From positions 1 to 7,264 of the forward strand of contig JAJPZL010000261.1 of assembly GCA_021204375.1 (NCBI GenBank): 7,264 bases of DNA, written 5' to 3'. Made by a program: the position numbers and the translations under genes. The DNA is from Bacteroides sp. (GTDB lineage: Bacteria > Bacteroidota > Bacteroidia > Bacteroidales > Bacteroidaceae). This document shows, piece by piece, positions 1 to 6,182 of this stretch (positions within the stretch are counted from its first letter, which is position 1; each line of letters starts with the position of its first letter). The notes under the pieces were generated by a model that searched no databases, was not told the origin of the DNA, and worked only from the letters and a program-made list of their open reading frames with translations.

Positions 1-195
1 ATATAAAATAGGGCTTTCTGATTATATAATAAAAAATTGCCAATAAATAGCTCTTATTTACCAAAAATGGGAAATGAGTCAGGTTTACATTCAATGTTGT
101 AGGGTAAATTTCAACACTTCAATAAAGCTCCCTGCGCAGAGTTCATTTTATATTGATCCCCCTTGAATATCCCATATCTGTCCCGGTGCTTTTAA

Positions 196-238
196 CGAAA
201 AACGCCCAAATAATTGTTTAACAATTACTTAGGCGTTT
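196..238 (-). terminator. Rho-independent terminator of the initiator tRNA gene
   Basis: The arms at 200-217 and 221-238 form an uninterrupted 18-bp stem, counting two G-T wobbles, with a 3-nt loop. Read on the minus strand, the stem ends in GGCG followed by a run of five T. It begins 6 bases past the 3' end of the tRNA, so it most likely ends that transcript. The plus-strand tail is less T-rich, so activity in that direction is uncertain. Confidence 0.85.
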
Positions 239-243
239 CTTTG

Positions 244-316
<73 letters not shown>

Positions 317-328
317 ATATAGTGGCAA

Positions 329-359
329 CAAAAGTACAGCTTTTTTTGATAACTCCAAA
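329..359 (-). promoter_or_regulatory. Bacteroidetes-type promoter of tRNA-fMet
   Basis: On the minus strand a -33 element TTTG (359-356) is followed, after a 19-bp spacer, by the -7 element TACTTTTG (336-329). This fits the TTTG/TAnnTTTG promoter described for the primary sigma factor of Bacteroides. The -7 box lies 12 bases before the first tRNA base, a suitable distance for a short 5' leader. Confidence 0.75.
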
Positions 360-495
360 TTTATAGTATAGTTTTTTCTGTTAAAAGATGTTTTTGTGAT
401 CCCTGTTGCGGTTCAGATGAGCTTCCTGCAGGGAAATCCGGAGATAAAATGTATCCTATAGATTATGGAGAATCATTAATATTGTAAATCTTTTC

Positions 496-526
496 TTGTA
501 CGGTAAATAGAAAAGAAGTACTTTTG
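496..526 (+). promoter_or_regulatory. Bacteroidetes-type promoter of the tetR-fabG operon
   Basis: TTG at 496-498 and TACTTTTG at 519-526 are separated by 20 bp, matching the Bacteroides -33/-7 pattern. The -7 octamer is identical to that of the divergent tRNA-fMet gene. Transcription would begin near 532, leaving a leader of about 30 nt before the ATG at 562. That leader has no Shine-Dalgarno sequence and is AT-rich, as is common in this phylum. Confidence 0.7.
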
Positions 527-541
527 CTCACATAATTATGG

Positions 542-551
542 ATTGTACAAT
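542..551 (+). promoter_or_regulatory. Candidate operator for the TetR-family regulator
   Basis: ATTGTACAAT is a perfect 10-bp palindrome between the expected transcription start and the start codon of the regulator. The half site TTGTAC recurs at 496-501, overlapping the -33 element. TetR-family repressors often bind palindromes in their own promoter region, so autoregulation is plausible. The palindrome is short and its flanks are only partly symmetric, so this is tentative. Confidence 0.3.
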
Positions 552-561
552 TTGTTAATTT

Positions 562-1155
562 ATGGCCGTATCAAAAACCAGAGCTAAATTAGTTGACGTC
601 GCCAGACAGCTTTTTGCCAAGATGGGTGTCGAAAATACAACTATGAATGATATTGCCCTTGCTTCCAAAAAAGGTAGAAGAACTCTTTATACCTACTTTA
701 AGAGCAAGGAGAATATCTATATGGCGGTTGTGGAATCGGAACTGAATATTCTTTCGGACGTAATGAGACAGGTTGCAGAAAAGAATACTCCTCCTGACAA
801 AAAACTGATAGAGATGATCTTTACCCGGCTGGACGCTGTAAAAGAGGTGGTCTACCGTAACGGTACGCTGCGGGCTAATTTCTTCCGGGATATCTGGCGG
901 GTGGAGAAGGTGCGTAAAAAGTTCGACCGCAAAGAGATCCAGCTTATCCGGACCGTACTGAACGAAGGAATTGAAAAAGGTGTCTTCCACATGGATAACC
1001 TGGAGCTGACGGCAGAAATTATTCATTATTGTTTGAAAGGGATTGAAGTCCCCTATATCAGAGGTAAGATAGGAGCAGACCTCTCTATTGAGGATAAGAA
1101 GAAATATGTAACGAATATTGTATTCGGAGCAATATACAGAACAGAAAATAAATAG
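562..1155 (+). CDS. TetR/AcrR-family transcriptional regulator
   Basis: This 197-residue protein has the TetR layout: an N-terminal DNA-binding domain of about 55 residues and a helical ligand and dimerisation domain. The helix-turn-helix spans about residues 26-46 (TTMNDIALAS, then GRRTLYTYF). The family signature continues into FKSKENIY at 46-53. The C-terminal part gives no clue to the ligand. The stop is TAG at 1153-1155, and only 9 bases separate it from fabG, so the two genes are almost certainly cotranscribed from the promoter at 496-526. The pairing with a fatty-acid synthesis reductase suggests a regulator that senses acyl chains or membrane state, but that is inference. The first ATG after the promoter was chosen as start. 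No SD sequence is visible. Those three codons to the fabG ATG are in the same frame and carry no stop. Confidence 0.92.
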   Translation: MAVSKTRAKLVDVARQLFAKMGVENTTMNDIALASKKGRRTLYTYFKSKENIYMAVVESELNILSDVMRQVAEKNTPPDKKLIEMIFTRLDAVKEVVYRNGTLRANFFRDIWRVEKVRKKFDRKEIQLIRTVLNEGIEKGVFHMDNLELTAEIIHYCLKGIEVPYIRGKIGADLSIEDKKKYVTNIVFGAIYRTENK

Positions 1156-1164
1156 AATAAAAGT

Positions 1165-1911
1165 ATGGGATTATTAGATGGAAAAACGGCGCTGATCACC
1201 GGTGCCGCACGCGGAATTGGAAAAGCAATTGCTGTAAAGTACGCTCAGGAAGGTGCTGATATTGCCTTTACAGACCTGGTTATGGATGAAAACATGCAGA
1301 ATACTGAAAAAGAACTGGCTGCATTGGGTGTAAAAGCAAAAGGATATGCCTCTAATGCGGCAAGTTTTGAAGATACAACCAAAGTAGTGGAAGAAGTGGT
1401 AAAAGACTTCGGAAGAATAGATATTCTGGTTAACAATGCAGGGATTACCCGTGACGGTCTGATGATGCGTATGACAGAGCAGCAGTGGGATATGGTGATC
1501 AATGTAAACCTGAAATCAGCTTTTAACTTTATCAAACAGGTTACTCCCGTTATGATGAAACAGCGCAGTGGCAGTATTATTAATATGGCCTCTGTAGTAG
1601 GGGTTTCCGGAAATGCCGGCCAGTGTAACTATTCTGCCTCCAAAGCCGGAATGATCGGTCTGGCTAAATCCATTGCCAAAGAACTTGGCTCACGCGGTGT
1701 ACGCGCCAACGCCATTGCTCCGGGATTTATTATCACCGAAATGACAGGACAACTTTCAGACGAAGTAAAGGCAGAATGGGCCAAACAGATCCCTCTTAAG
1801 AGAGGAGGTACTCCGGAAGATGTAGCCGATGTAGCTACCTTCCTGGCTTCTGATCTCTCTTCCTATGTAACCGGACAGGTCATTCACTGTTGCGGTGGAA
1901 TGAATATGTAA
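1165..1911 (+). CDS. fabG: 3-oxoacyl-[acyl-carrier-protein] reductase (FabG)
   Basis: FabG reduces 3-oxoacyl-ACP to 3-hydroxyacyl-ACP with NADPH in the elongation cycle of type II fatty acid synthesis in the cytoplasm. The 248-residue length is typical. It is a classical short-chain dehydrogenase/reductase: cofactor loop TGAARGIG at residues 12-19, NNAG at 90-93, and the catalytic set Asn115, Ser143, Tyr156 and Lys160 (YSASK motif, 156-160). The GITRDGLMMRM stretch after NNAG and the C-terminal GGMNM are FabG-like, favouring this over other SDR enzymes, although SDR substrate choice cannot be proven from sequence. It is the second gene of an operon with the TetR-type regulator and is followed directly by a strong terminator. 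No lesions are seen. Confidence 0.93.
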   Translation: MGLLDGKTALITGAARGIGKAIAVKYAQEGADIAFTDLVMDENMQNTEKELAALGVKAKGYASNAASFEDTTKVVEEVVKDFGRIDILVNNAGITRDGLMMRMTEQQWDMVINVNLKSAFNFIKQVTPVMMKQRSGSIINMASVVGVSGNAGQCNYSASKAGMIGLAKSIAKELGSRGVRANAIAPGFIITEMTGQLSDEVKAEWAKQIPLKRGGTPEDVADVATFLASDLSSYVTGQVIHCCGGMNM

Positions 1912-1932
1912 GAAATACACGTTCTATAAACT

Positions 1933-1970
1933 GAAATGCCGGTACCTGGATAAGGCTATCGGCATTTTTT
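1933..1970 (+). terminator. Rho-independent terminator of the tetR-fabG operon
   Basis: AAATGCCG (1934-1941) pairs with CGGCATTT (1960-1967), with further partial pairing inside and a run of six T at the 3' side (1965-1970). It starts 22 bases after the fabG stop. The next gene begins at 1989, so that gene needs readthrough or a promoter I could not identify. Confidence 0.85.
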
Positions 1971-1988
1971 CTATTAATTACTACCTAT

Positions 1989-2660
1989 ATGACTGTACTT
2001 TACGAAGATAACCACATTATCATAGTCAATAAAGCAAGCTCTGAAATTGTACATGGAGACAAAACGGGAGATACCCCTCTTTCGGAAACGGTCAAAGCGT
2101 ACCTGAAAGAGAAATATAACAAACCCGGGAAGGTATTTCTGGGGGTGGTTCACAGATTGGATCGTCCTGTAAGCGGAGTAGTGATATTTGCTAAAACCAG
2201 TAAGGTATTACCGCGCCTGAATAAAATGTTTCAGGAGGGCACCATCAAAAAGAACTATTGGGCGATCGTAAAGAACAGACCTGAACAGCCGGAGGGAACC
2301 CTTATACATTATATGGTACGTAACGAAAAACAGAATAAAAGTTATGCATATGCCAAAGAGGTACCGGCCTCTAAAAAAGCCATCCTAGATTACAGGCTGA
2401 TAGCCCGCTCGGAAAACTATTATTTACTGGAAGTCGATTTAAAGGCCGGCCGCCATCACCAGATACGGTGCCAGCTGGCTAAAATGGGGTGTCCCATCCG
2501 GGGTGATTTGAAATATGGTTTTTCCCGTTCCAATCCGGACGGAAGTATCAGTTTGCATGCCCGGCATATAGAGTTTGTACATCCGGTCTCGGGCGACTTT
2601 ATAAGTGTAGATGCTCCTTTGCCGGCGGATACGTTATGGCAAAGCTTTGAAGGAGTATAG
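1989..2660 (+). CDS. RluA-family RNA pseudouridine synthase
   Basis: The enzyme isomerises uridine to pseudouridine in rRNA or tRNA. At 223 residues it is a catalytic domain only; the N-terminal S4 RNA-binding domain of RluC/RluD is absent, as in RluA-like and TruC-like members. The catalytic motif HRLDRPVSG is at 55-63 with Asp58 as the expected catalytic residue. The second family motif GRHHQIRCQLA is at 154-164, and LYEDNHIIIVNK at 4-15 is the usual N-terminal strand. The target site cannot be told from sequence. The ATG at 1989 is only 18 bases after the T run of the preceding terminator, and no clear TAnnTTTG element lies between, so transcription may come from partial readthrough. The gene ends with TAG and is followed by a bidirectional terminator. 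Confidence 0.9.
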   Translation: MTVLYEDNHIIIVNKASSEIVHGDKTGDTPLSETVKAYLKEKYNKPGKVFLGVVHRLDRPVSGVVIFAKTSKVLPRLNKMFQEGTIKKNYWAIVKNRPEQPEGTLIHYMVRNEKQNKSYAYAKEVPASKKAILDYRLIARSENYYLLEVDLKAGRHHQIRCQLAKMGCPIRGDLKYGFSRSNPDGSISLHARHIEFVHPVSGDFISVDAPLPADTLWQSFEGV

Positions 2661-2674
2661 GGGTATAAAAAAAG

Positions 2675-2718
2675 ATAAAGCCACCTCAGGAACAGACATT
2701 AATTTCGGGTGGCTTTAT
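2675..2718. terminator. Bidirectional terminator between convergent genes
   Basis: ATAAAGCCACCT (2675-2686) pairs with GGGTGGCTTTAT (2707-2718), a 12-bp stem with a 20-base loop and one terminal G-T pair. It begins 14 bases after the stop of the plus-strand pseudouridine synthase and lies 40 bases past the end of the minus-strand small-peptide gene. The plus-strand tail is TTTATTC. The minus-strand tail is TTTATC followed by seven T. It can therefore serve both genes. Confidence 0.8.
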
Positions 2719-2758
2719 TCAGGACAGGTACTTAATCTTTTTGAGAATCTTCTGCTAA

Positions 2759-2941
2759 TTATTCAGCCTCTTGTACAGCTTCTTCAACAACTACCGTTTC
2801 CTGACACACAGTGTCTTTTACGATAGTGTCATTGGCTACTACTGAATTAGCACAAGAATTTTCAGATCCATTTGCCATGGTCATGAAGGAACCACCGCAA
2901 ACTAAAACAAATATTGCTGCTATTAAAACTAACTTTTTCAT
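2759..2941 (-). CDS. Small exported acidic peptide, sigma-54 promoter
   Basis: I recognise no family. The 60-residue product starts MKK and has a hydrophobic segment at about residues 4-22, then TMA at 21-23, a fair signal peptidase I site. The predicted mature peptide is about 37 residues (24-60). It is strongly acidic (eight Asp/Glu against one Lys) and rich in Val and Glu towards the C-terminus (TVVVEEAVQEAE). It has two cysteines, Cys30 and Cys46, that could form a disulfide. A third, Cys15, sits inside the hydrophobic segment after VLV, a poor lipobox, so a lipoprotein is less likely. The leader is purine-rich. Upstream lies an exact sigma-54 promoter and then a palindromic enhancer candidate, next to a gene for a sigma-54 activator. 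This architecture is the best evidence that the small frame is real and conditionally expressed. Confidence 0.75.
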   Translation of the reverse strand: MKKLVLIAAIFVLVCGGSFMTMANGSENSCANSVVANDTIVKDTVCQETVVVEEAVQEAE

Positions 2942-3001
2942 AATTTTCTTTCTTTTCTTTGCTTTAAATTTATGTTCTCAAAACATACGCAATATTATAT
3001 A

Positions 3002-3017
3002 TGCAAAGGACGTGCCA
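3002..3017 (-). promoter_or_regulatory. Sigma-54 (RpoN) -24/-12 promoter
   Basis: On the minus strand the sequence reads TGGCACGTCCTTTGCA. It matches the established RpoN consensus TGGCACG-N4-TTGCA at every defined position, with GG (3016-3015) and GC (3004-3003) exactly 10 bases apart. The expected start is about 12 bases after the GC, near 2991, giving a leader of about 50 nt before the ATG of the small-peptide gene. No other sigma-54-like site was found near the genes in this window. Confidence 0.85.
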
Positions 3018-3103
3018 GAAAAACGATATATTGTTTAAGTGCTTGATAATTAGATAATTGATTTCTTGTGTCAACGTGTGGAAAATGGGGAAATATGTAG
3101 AAG

Positions 3104-3126
3104 TAGTGTGGAAAAATTCCACACTA
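3104..3126. promoter_or_regulatory. Palindromic enhancer candidate for a sigma-54 activator
   Basis: Two 10-base arms (3104-3113 and 3117-3126) are perfectly inverted around AAA; the core is TGTGGAAAAATTCCACA. The centre is about 124 bp upstream of the predicted sigma-54 start, the usual range for enhancer-binding proteins. The AAAAA/TTT centre and dyad shape suit a Fis-type helix-turn-helix dimer, which the adjacent regulator has. The TGTGG half site recurs at 3077 and 3128. A terminator for the regulator gene is the alternative, but on the minus strand no T run follows the stem. Confidence 0.6.
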
Positions 3127-3136
3127 TTGTGGGGAA

Positions 3137-4489
3137 TTACAGATCCATACTGTATTGGTGAAGTTTATTATAGAGCGTCTTCCGGTCTATTCCCAGTAAC
3201 TTAGCGGCTTTACTTTTATTATACCCAGCCTGTTGCAACGCTGCTTTAATCTGTTCCATTTCCGATTGAGTATTATGCAAAAGCAGCTCTACCGTTTCTT
3301 TGGGGCTGGTCACTATTTCACTACCCATTTCGTTTAAGGTAATAAAACGTCCCTGTGCCAGCAATGTAGCCCGTTTTATCAGGTTCTTCATTTGCCGGAT
3401 ATTGCCAGGCCATGAATAGGCCAGAAGTGCTTTGGTTGTTTCCGGATCAAATCCGATCAGCTCTTTTCCCAGTTCTTTGTTGGAAAGATCCAGAAAGAAA
3501 TTCGCAAAGAGGAGAATATCTTCTCTCCGTTCTTTCAGGGAGGGAATATGCAGGGTGAACTCATTGATACGATGATAAAGATCCTCCCGGAAATTACCTT
3601 TCGCAATCACCTCTTCCAGGTTTTCATTGGTTGCAGAGATCAGACGGATATCCACCTCGATCTCTTTCGTGGAGCCGATAGGCCGGATGCGCCGTTCCTG
3701 CAGTGCCCTGAGTAACTGGATCTGTATATCATAACTCAGGTTCCCGATCTCATCCAGAAAAATCGTACCTCCGTTGGCTGCTACAAAAGCCCCCGTTTTA
3801 TCCGAAAGCGCTCCGGTAAAGGAACCTTTGATATGCCCGAAAAACTCAGAAGCCGCCAGTTCTTTGGGAATAGAACTACAATCAATGGCAATAAAAGGCT
3901 TATCCGCCCGTTTACTGGAGTGATGGATCCGGTGAGCCACATACTCTTTACCCGTACCACTAGCCCCATTGATCAAAACCGACATATTAGTAGGAGCCAC
4001 CAATCCTACATAGCTATATAGTTGTTTGGCCGGATCACTTTTTCCCTCTATAAAATCAGACTCCCGGAATGTACCAGCCCGGATCTTTTTGGCTGATTTC
4101 TCTTTGGCAGGAGCAGTAGTAGAAAGCCGATCATTATGAAATGCATCTTTTATCTTTTTCAATAACTCTTCCGGATTTACCGGTTTGGCAATATAGTCAC
4201 TGGCTCCTAATTTAATCGCCTACACTGCCGTCTGTATATCGGCATACCCCGTTATAATAATAAGCGGGATCACCTCTTCGGTCTCATTCATCCATTTCAA
4301 CAGGTTCAGACTATCTCCGTCAGGCAACCGAAGATCGGAGAGAAGCAGTGCTGGACTGTGCTCCCTGATCTCCTCCTTTGCCCGTGATATAGTACTGACC
4401 GAATATACTGTATAACCCTTTTTACTTAACCAGGTTTGCAGCATCATTCCGAAAGTAATATCATCTTCTATGATAAGAATGGTCTTCAT
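3137..4489 (-). pseudogene. Sigma-54-activating response regulator, amber at codon 90
   Basis: The frame would encode 450 residues of the NtrC type but is interrupted by TAG at 4222-4220 (codon 90). Before it lies most of a receiver domain: acidic pair Asp9/Asp10, phosphorylation site Asp52 in LLLSDLRLPDGD, and Thr80. The same frame resumes as AIKLGASDYIAKP with conserved Lys102. The AAA+ domain follows: Walker A GASGTGKE (175-182), the sigma-54 contact loop GSFTGA (222-227; the canonical form is GAFTGA), and Walker B GGTIFLDEIG (240-249). A Fis-type HTH occupies about 404-450 (KSKAAKLLGIDRKTLYNKL). The first part (4220-4489) would make a truncated receiver. The second could only start internally at non-ATG codons such as TTG at 4162; the first in-frame ATG is residue 169, just before Walker A. 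No partner kinase is present. The natural target is probably the small-peptide gene downstream. Sequencing error is the alternative to a true nonsense mutation. Confidence 0.88.
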
Positions 4490-4509
4490 CTTGTTCTTTT
4501 ATGAGAACA

Positions 4510-4517
4510 CAAAGATA
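4510..4517 (-). promoter_or_regulatory. -7 element of the response regulator promoter
   Basis: On the minus strand TATCTTTG matches the Bacteroidetes -7 box TAnnTTTG exactly and lies 20 bases before the ATG at 4489. That implies a leader of only about 14 nt. No clear TTG is found at the right distance for a -33 element, so the promoter may be weak or depend on an activator. An 8-bp inverted repeat (4548-4555 with 4561-4568) lies just upstream. Confidence 0.45.
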
Positions 4518-4634
4518 ATTTTATTTCAGAATAGTATCTCTATCTGTAAAGGTTTTCTCAAGACCTTTTAACACAGATTTTCTTATTCCGGGCAATACTA
4601 TGAGCCTATACGGCTATATAAGAGGCGGTAAGGA

Positions 4635-4682
4635 AACAGGCAGAAAGAAACGGGGTTAGTCGTAATTCCTTTTCTGCCTGTT
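4635..4682 (-). terminator. Terminator of the GH76-GH125 mannan operon
   Basis: AACAGGCAGAAA (4635-4646) pairs with TTTCTGCCTGTT (4671-4682), a perfect 12-bp stem with a loop of 24 bases. Read on the minus strand it starts 19 bases after the GH125 stop, and TTTCCTT covers the end of the stem and what follows. It separates the mannan genes from the response regulator, which then has its own promoter. Confidence 0.7.
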
Positions 4683-4701
4683 AGGGAAAGCGGGGTAATG
4701 A

Positions 4702-6132
4702 TCAGCAAGTCTGGTTGAGCAGCTCTACTTTTCCTTCGTTCACTAATTTCAGGATCAATTCTCCGAATAAGGTGTTCTGCCAGGCAAACCATTCACGGGT
4801 AAAATGGGTCGGGTCATCTTTATGGAAAGATTCATGCATAAATCCGGTACCGGCATCGGTATCCAACAGCATCTGGATGCACGCTTTGATCTCTTCATCA
4901 GACTGGCTGGTAAAAGCCTTCATCATAATACTCATCGGCCATACCATATCGTATCCGATGTGAGGACCTCCGATCCCTTCCCCTGCTTTTCCTTTAAAGA
5001 AGTATGGATTATCCTCACTCCATACAAATTTACGGGTATTCTGGTAGATCGGGTCCTTTACATCCATATCTCCCAGGTAAGGCATAGCCAGCAAACTGGG
5101 TACGTTTGCATCATTCATCAGGAAATAGTTACCGAAACCATCTACCTCAAATGCATAGATGGGACCATATTTAGGATGATTGTATACGGCATACTCTTTC
5201 AGGGCGTTCTCTACTTCCAGAGCCAGGTCCGTACACTCTTTAGCCAGAGCAGTGTTTTTGTTTACTTCCGTCAATATTTCCGCTGTTTTTATCAAAAAGG
5301 TAACAGCAAAAAAGTTAGAAGGTACCAGAAATTGCAGGGTCGTTGCATCGTCGGAGGGACGGAACGAAGATACGATCAGCCCTACCGGATTAACCGGAGC
5401 ACCCAGACCATTGTTATTCAATGTATCCAAAGCCCGTTCTGTTCTCCGCTGGAAATAGTAAGGGCCCACTCCCTCTTTGCGTTGTTGTTCTTTGAAAGTT
5501 TTCAGGATCAGCTCTATGGCCTGCAACCAATCTTCCTGAAAAATAGTTGCATCACCGGTGGTCTTCCAGTAGTGGTATGCCAGACGGACGGGGTAACACA
5601 AGGAATCTATTTCCCATTTCCTTTCATGGAGTTCAGGGATCATCTCAGTTCTGTCCGACATCCATTCACCTCCTACCGGCCCGTCGTTAAATGCATTGGC
5701 ATACGGGTCAATGGTGATACAGATAAATTGTCGGTTAATGACACCTGCCAACATCTTTTTAAGTTCCGGATCCCGGTTTGCTAACTGGACATAGGGCCAT
5801 ACCTGTGCGCCGGAATCCCGCAGCCACATCGCATGTATATCTCCGGTATATACAAAAGTATCCGGTTTACCATTCACGGTCCGGTAATGTACGGTGGTTT
5901 CCAGGGTATTGGGAAAACAGTTCTCAAACATCCAGACCAGTTTCGGATTGGTAAGTAACTCTTTTACCCGGATGATCTCCTCTTCTACTGCCTGAGAAAC
6001 AAACAAGCGGTTCTCCGGGGCAGGACGCCGGCATTTATACTCCTGCATATAGGAATAATGAACGGTGGTATTATCATTCGGGTGAATGAGATCCGAGCCA
6101 TAGGCCTGGGTACCGGTTACAAGCGATGCCAA
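4702..6132 (-). CDS. GH125 exo-alpha-1,6-mannosidase, start codon lost
   Basis: GH125 enzymes are metal-independent inverting exo-mannosidases that remove alpha-1,6-linked mannose; in Bacteroides they trim mannan backbones after GH76 endo-cleavage. The frame covers the full domain (about 476 residues counted from the TTG at 6132). Recognisable blocks are YTGDIHAMWLRDSGAQVWPY near residues 95-114, GPVGGEWMSDRTEMIPELHERKWEIDSLCYPVR, GEGIGGPHIGYDMVWPMSIM, and the C-terminal GTGFMHESFHKDDPTHFTREWFAWQNTLFGEL. I cannot assign the catalytic acid and base with certainty. The frame stays open upstream of 6132 and encodes KKRFIKYALLASLVTG, clearly the front of a signal peptide, preceded by ATA at 6162-6160 where ATG is expected, then a stop at 6168-6166. 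No in-frame ATG exists there. Translation from TTG 6132 would lack the basic part of the signal peptide. The gene follows GH76 by about 20 bases and probably shares its transcript. Confidence 0.85.
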   Translation of the reverse strand: MASLVTGTQAYGSDLIHPNDNTTVHYSYMQEYKCRRPAPENRLFVSQAVEEEIIRVKELLTNPKLVWMFENCFPNTLETTVHYRTVNGKPDTFVYTGDIHAMWLRDSGAQVWPYVQLANRDPELKKMLAGVINRQFICITIDPYANAFNDGPVGGEWMSDRTEMIPELHERKWEIDSLCYPVRLAYHYWKTTGDATIFQEDWLQAIELILKTFKEQQRKEGVGPYYFQRRTERALDTLNNNGLGAPVNPVGLIVSSFRPSDDATTLQFLVPSNFFAVTFLIKTAEILTEVNKNTALAKECTDLALEVENALKEYAVYNHPKYGPIYAFEVDGFGNYFLMNDANVPSLLAMPYLGDMDVKDPIYQNTRKFVWSEDNPYFFKGKAGEGIGGPHIGYDMVWPMSIMMKAFTSQSDEEIKACIQMLLDTDAGTGFMHESFHKDDPTHFTREWFAWQNTLFGELILKLVNEGKVELLNQTC

Positions 6133-6182
6133 CAGGGCATACTTTATAAATCTTTTTTTTATTCGTTATGCTTTCTTTTTAT

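Noticed and set aside
1..198. A possible gene or regulatory element at the left edge.
   Set aside because: The stretch is AT-rich, has frequent stops in all frames and only a weak 6-bp AT hairpin near 43-59. Nothing can be supported.
589..1026. A 145-codon minus-strand open frame.
   Set aside because: It is the antisense shadow of the TetR-family gene, with atypical composition and no promoter of its own.
2979..2987. A primary-sigma -7 box (TATGTTTTG on the minus strand) for the small-peptide gene.
   Set aside because: It deviates from TAnnTTTG and the nearest TTTG is only 16 bp upstream, too close. The exact sigma-54 site explains the region better.
2811..3038. A 75-codon plus-strand open frame over the small-peptide gene.
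   Set aside because: It runs opposite the exported-peptide gene and across its sigma-54 promoter. The minus-strand reading has the signal peptide and the regulatory signals.
3104..3126. The perfect inverted repeat as a rho-independent terminator of the response regulator.
   Set aside because: The minus-strand sequence after the stem begins CTTCTACATA and lacks a T run. Repeated half sites and the distance to the sigma-54 promoter favour a protein-binding site.
4804..5784. A 326-codon open frame on the plus strand.
   Set aside because: It lies wholly opposite the GH125 gene, whose protein family blocks are clear. The plus-strand translation has no recognisable domain and no promoter.
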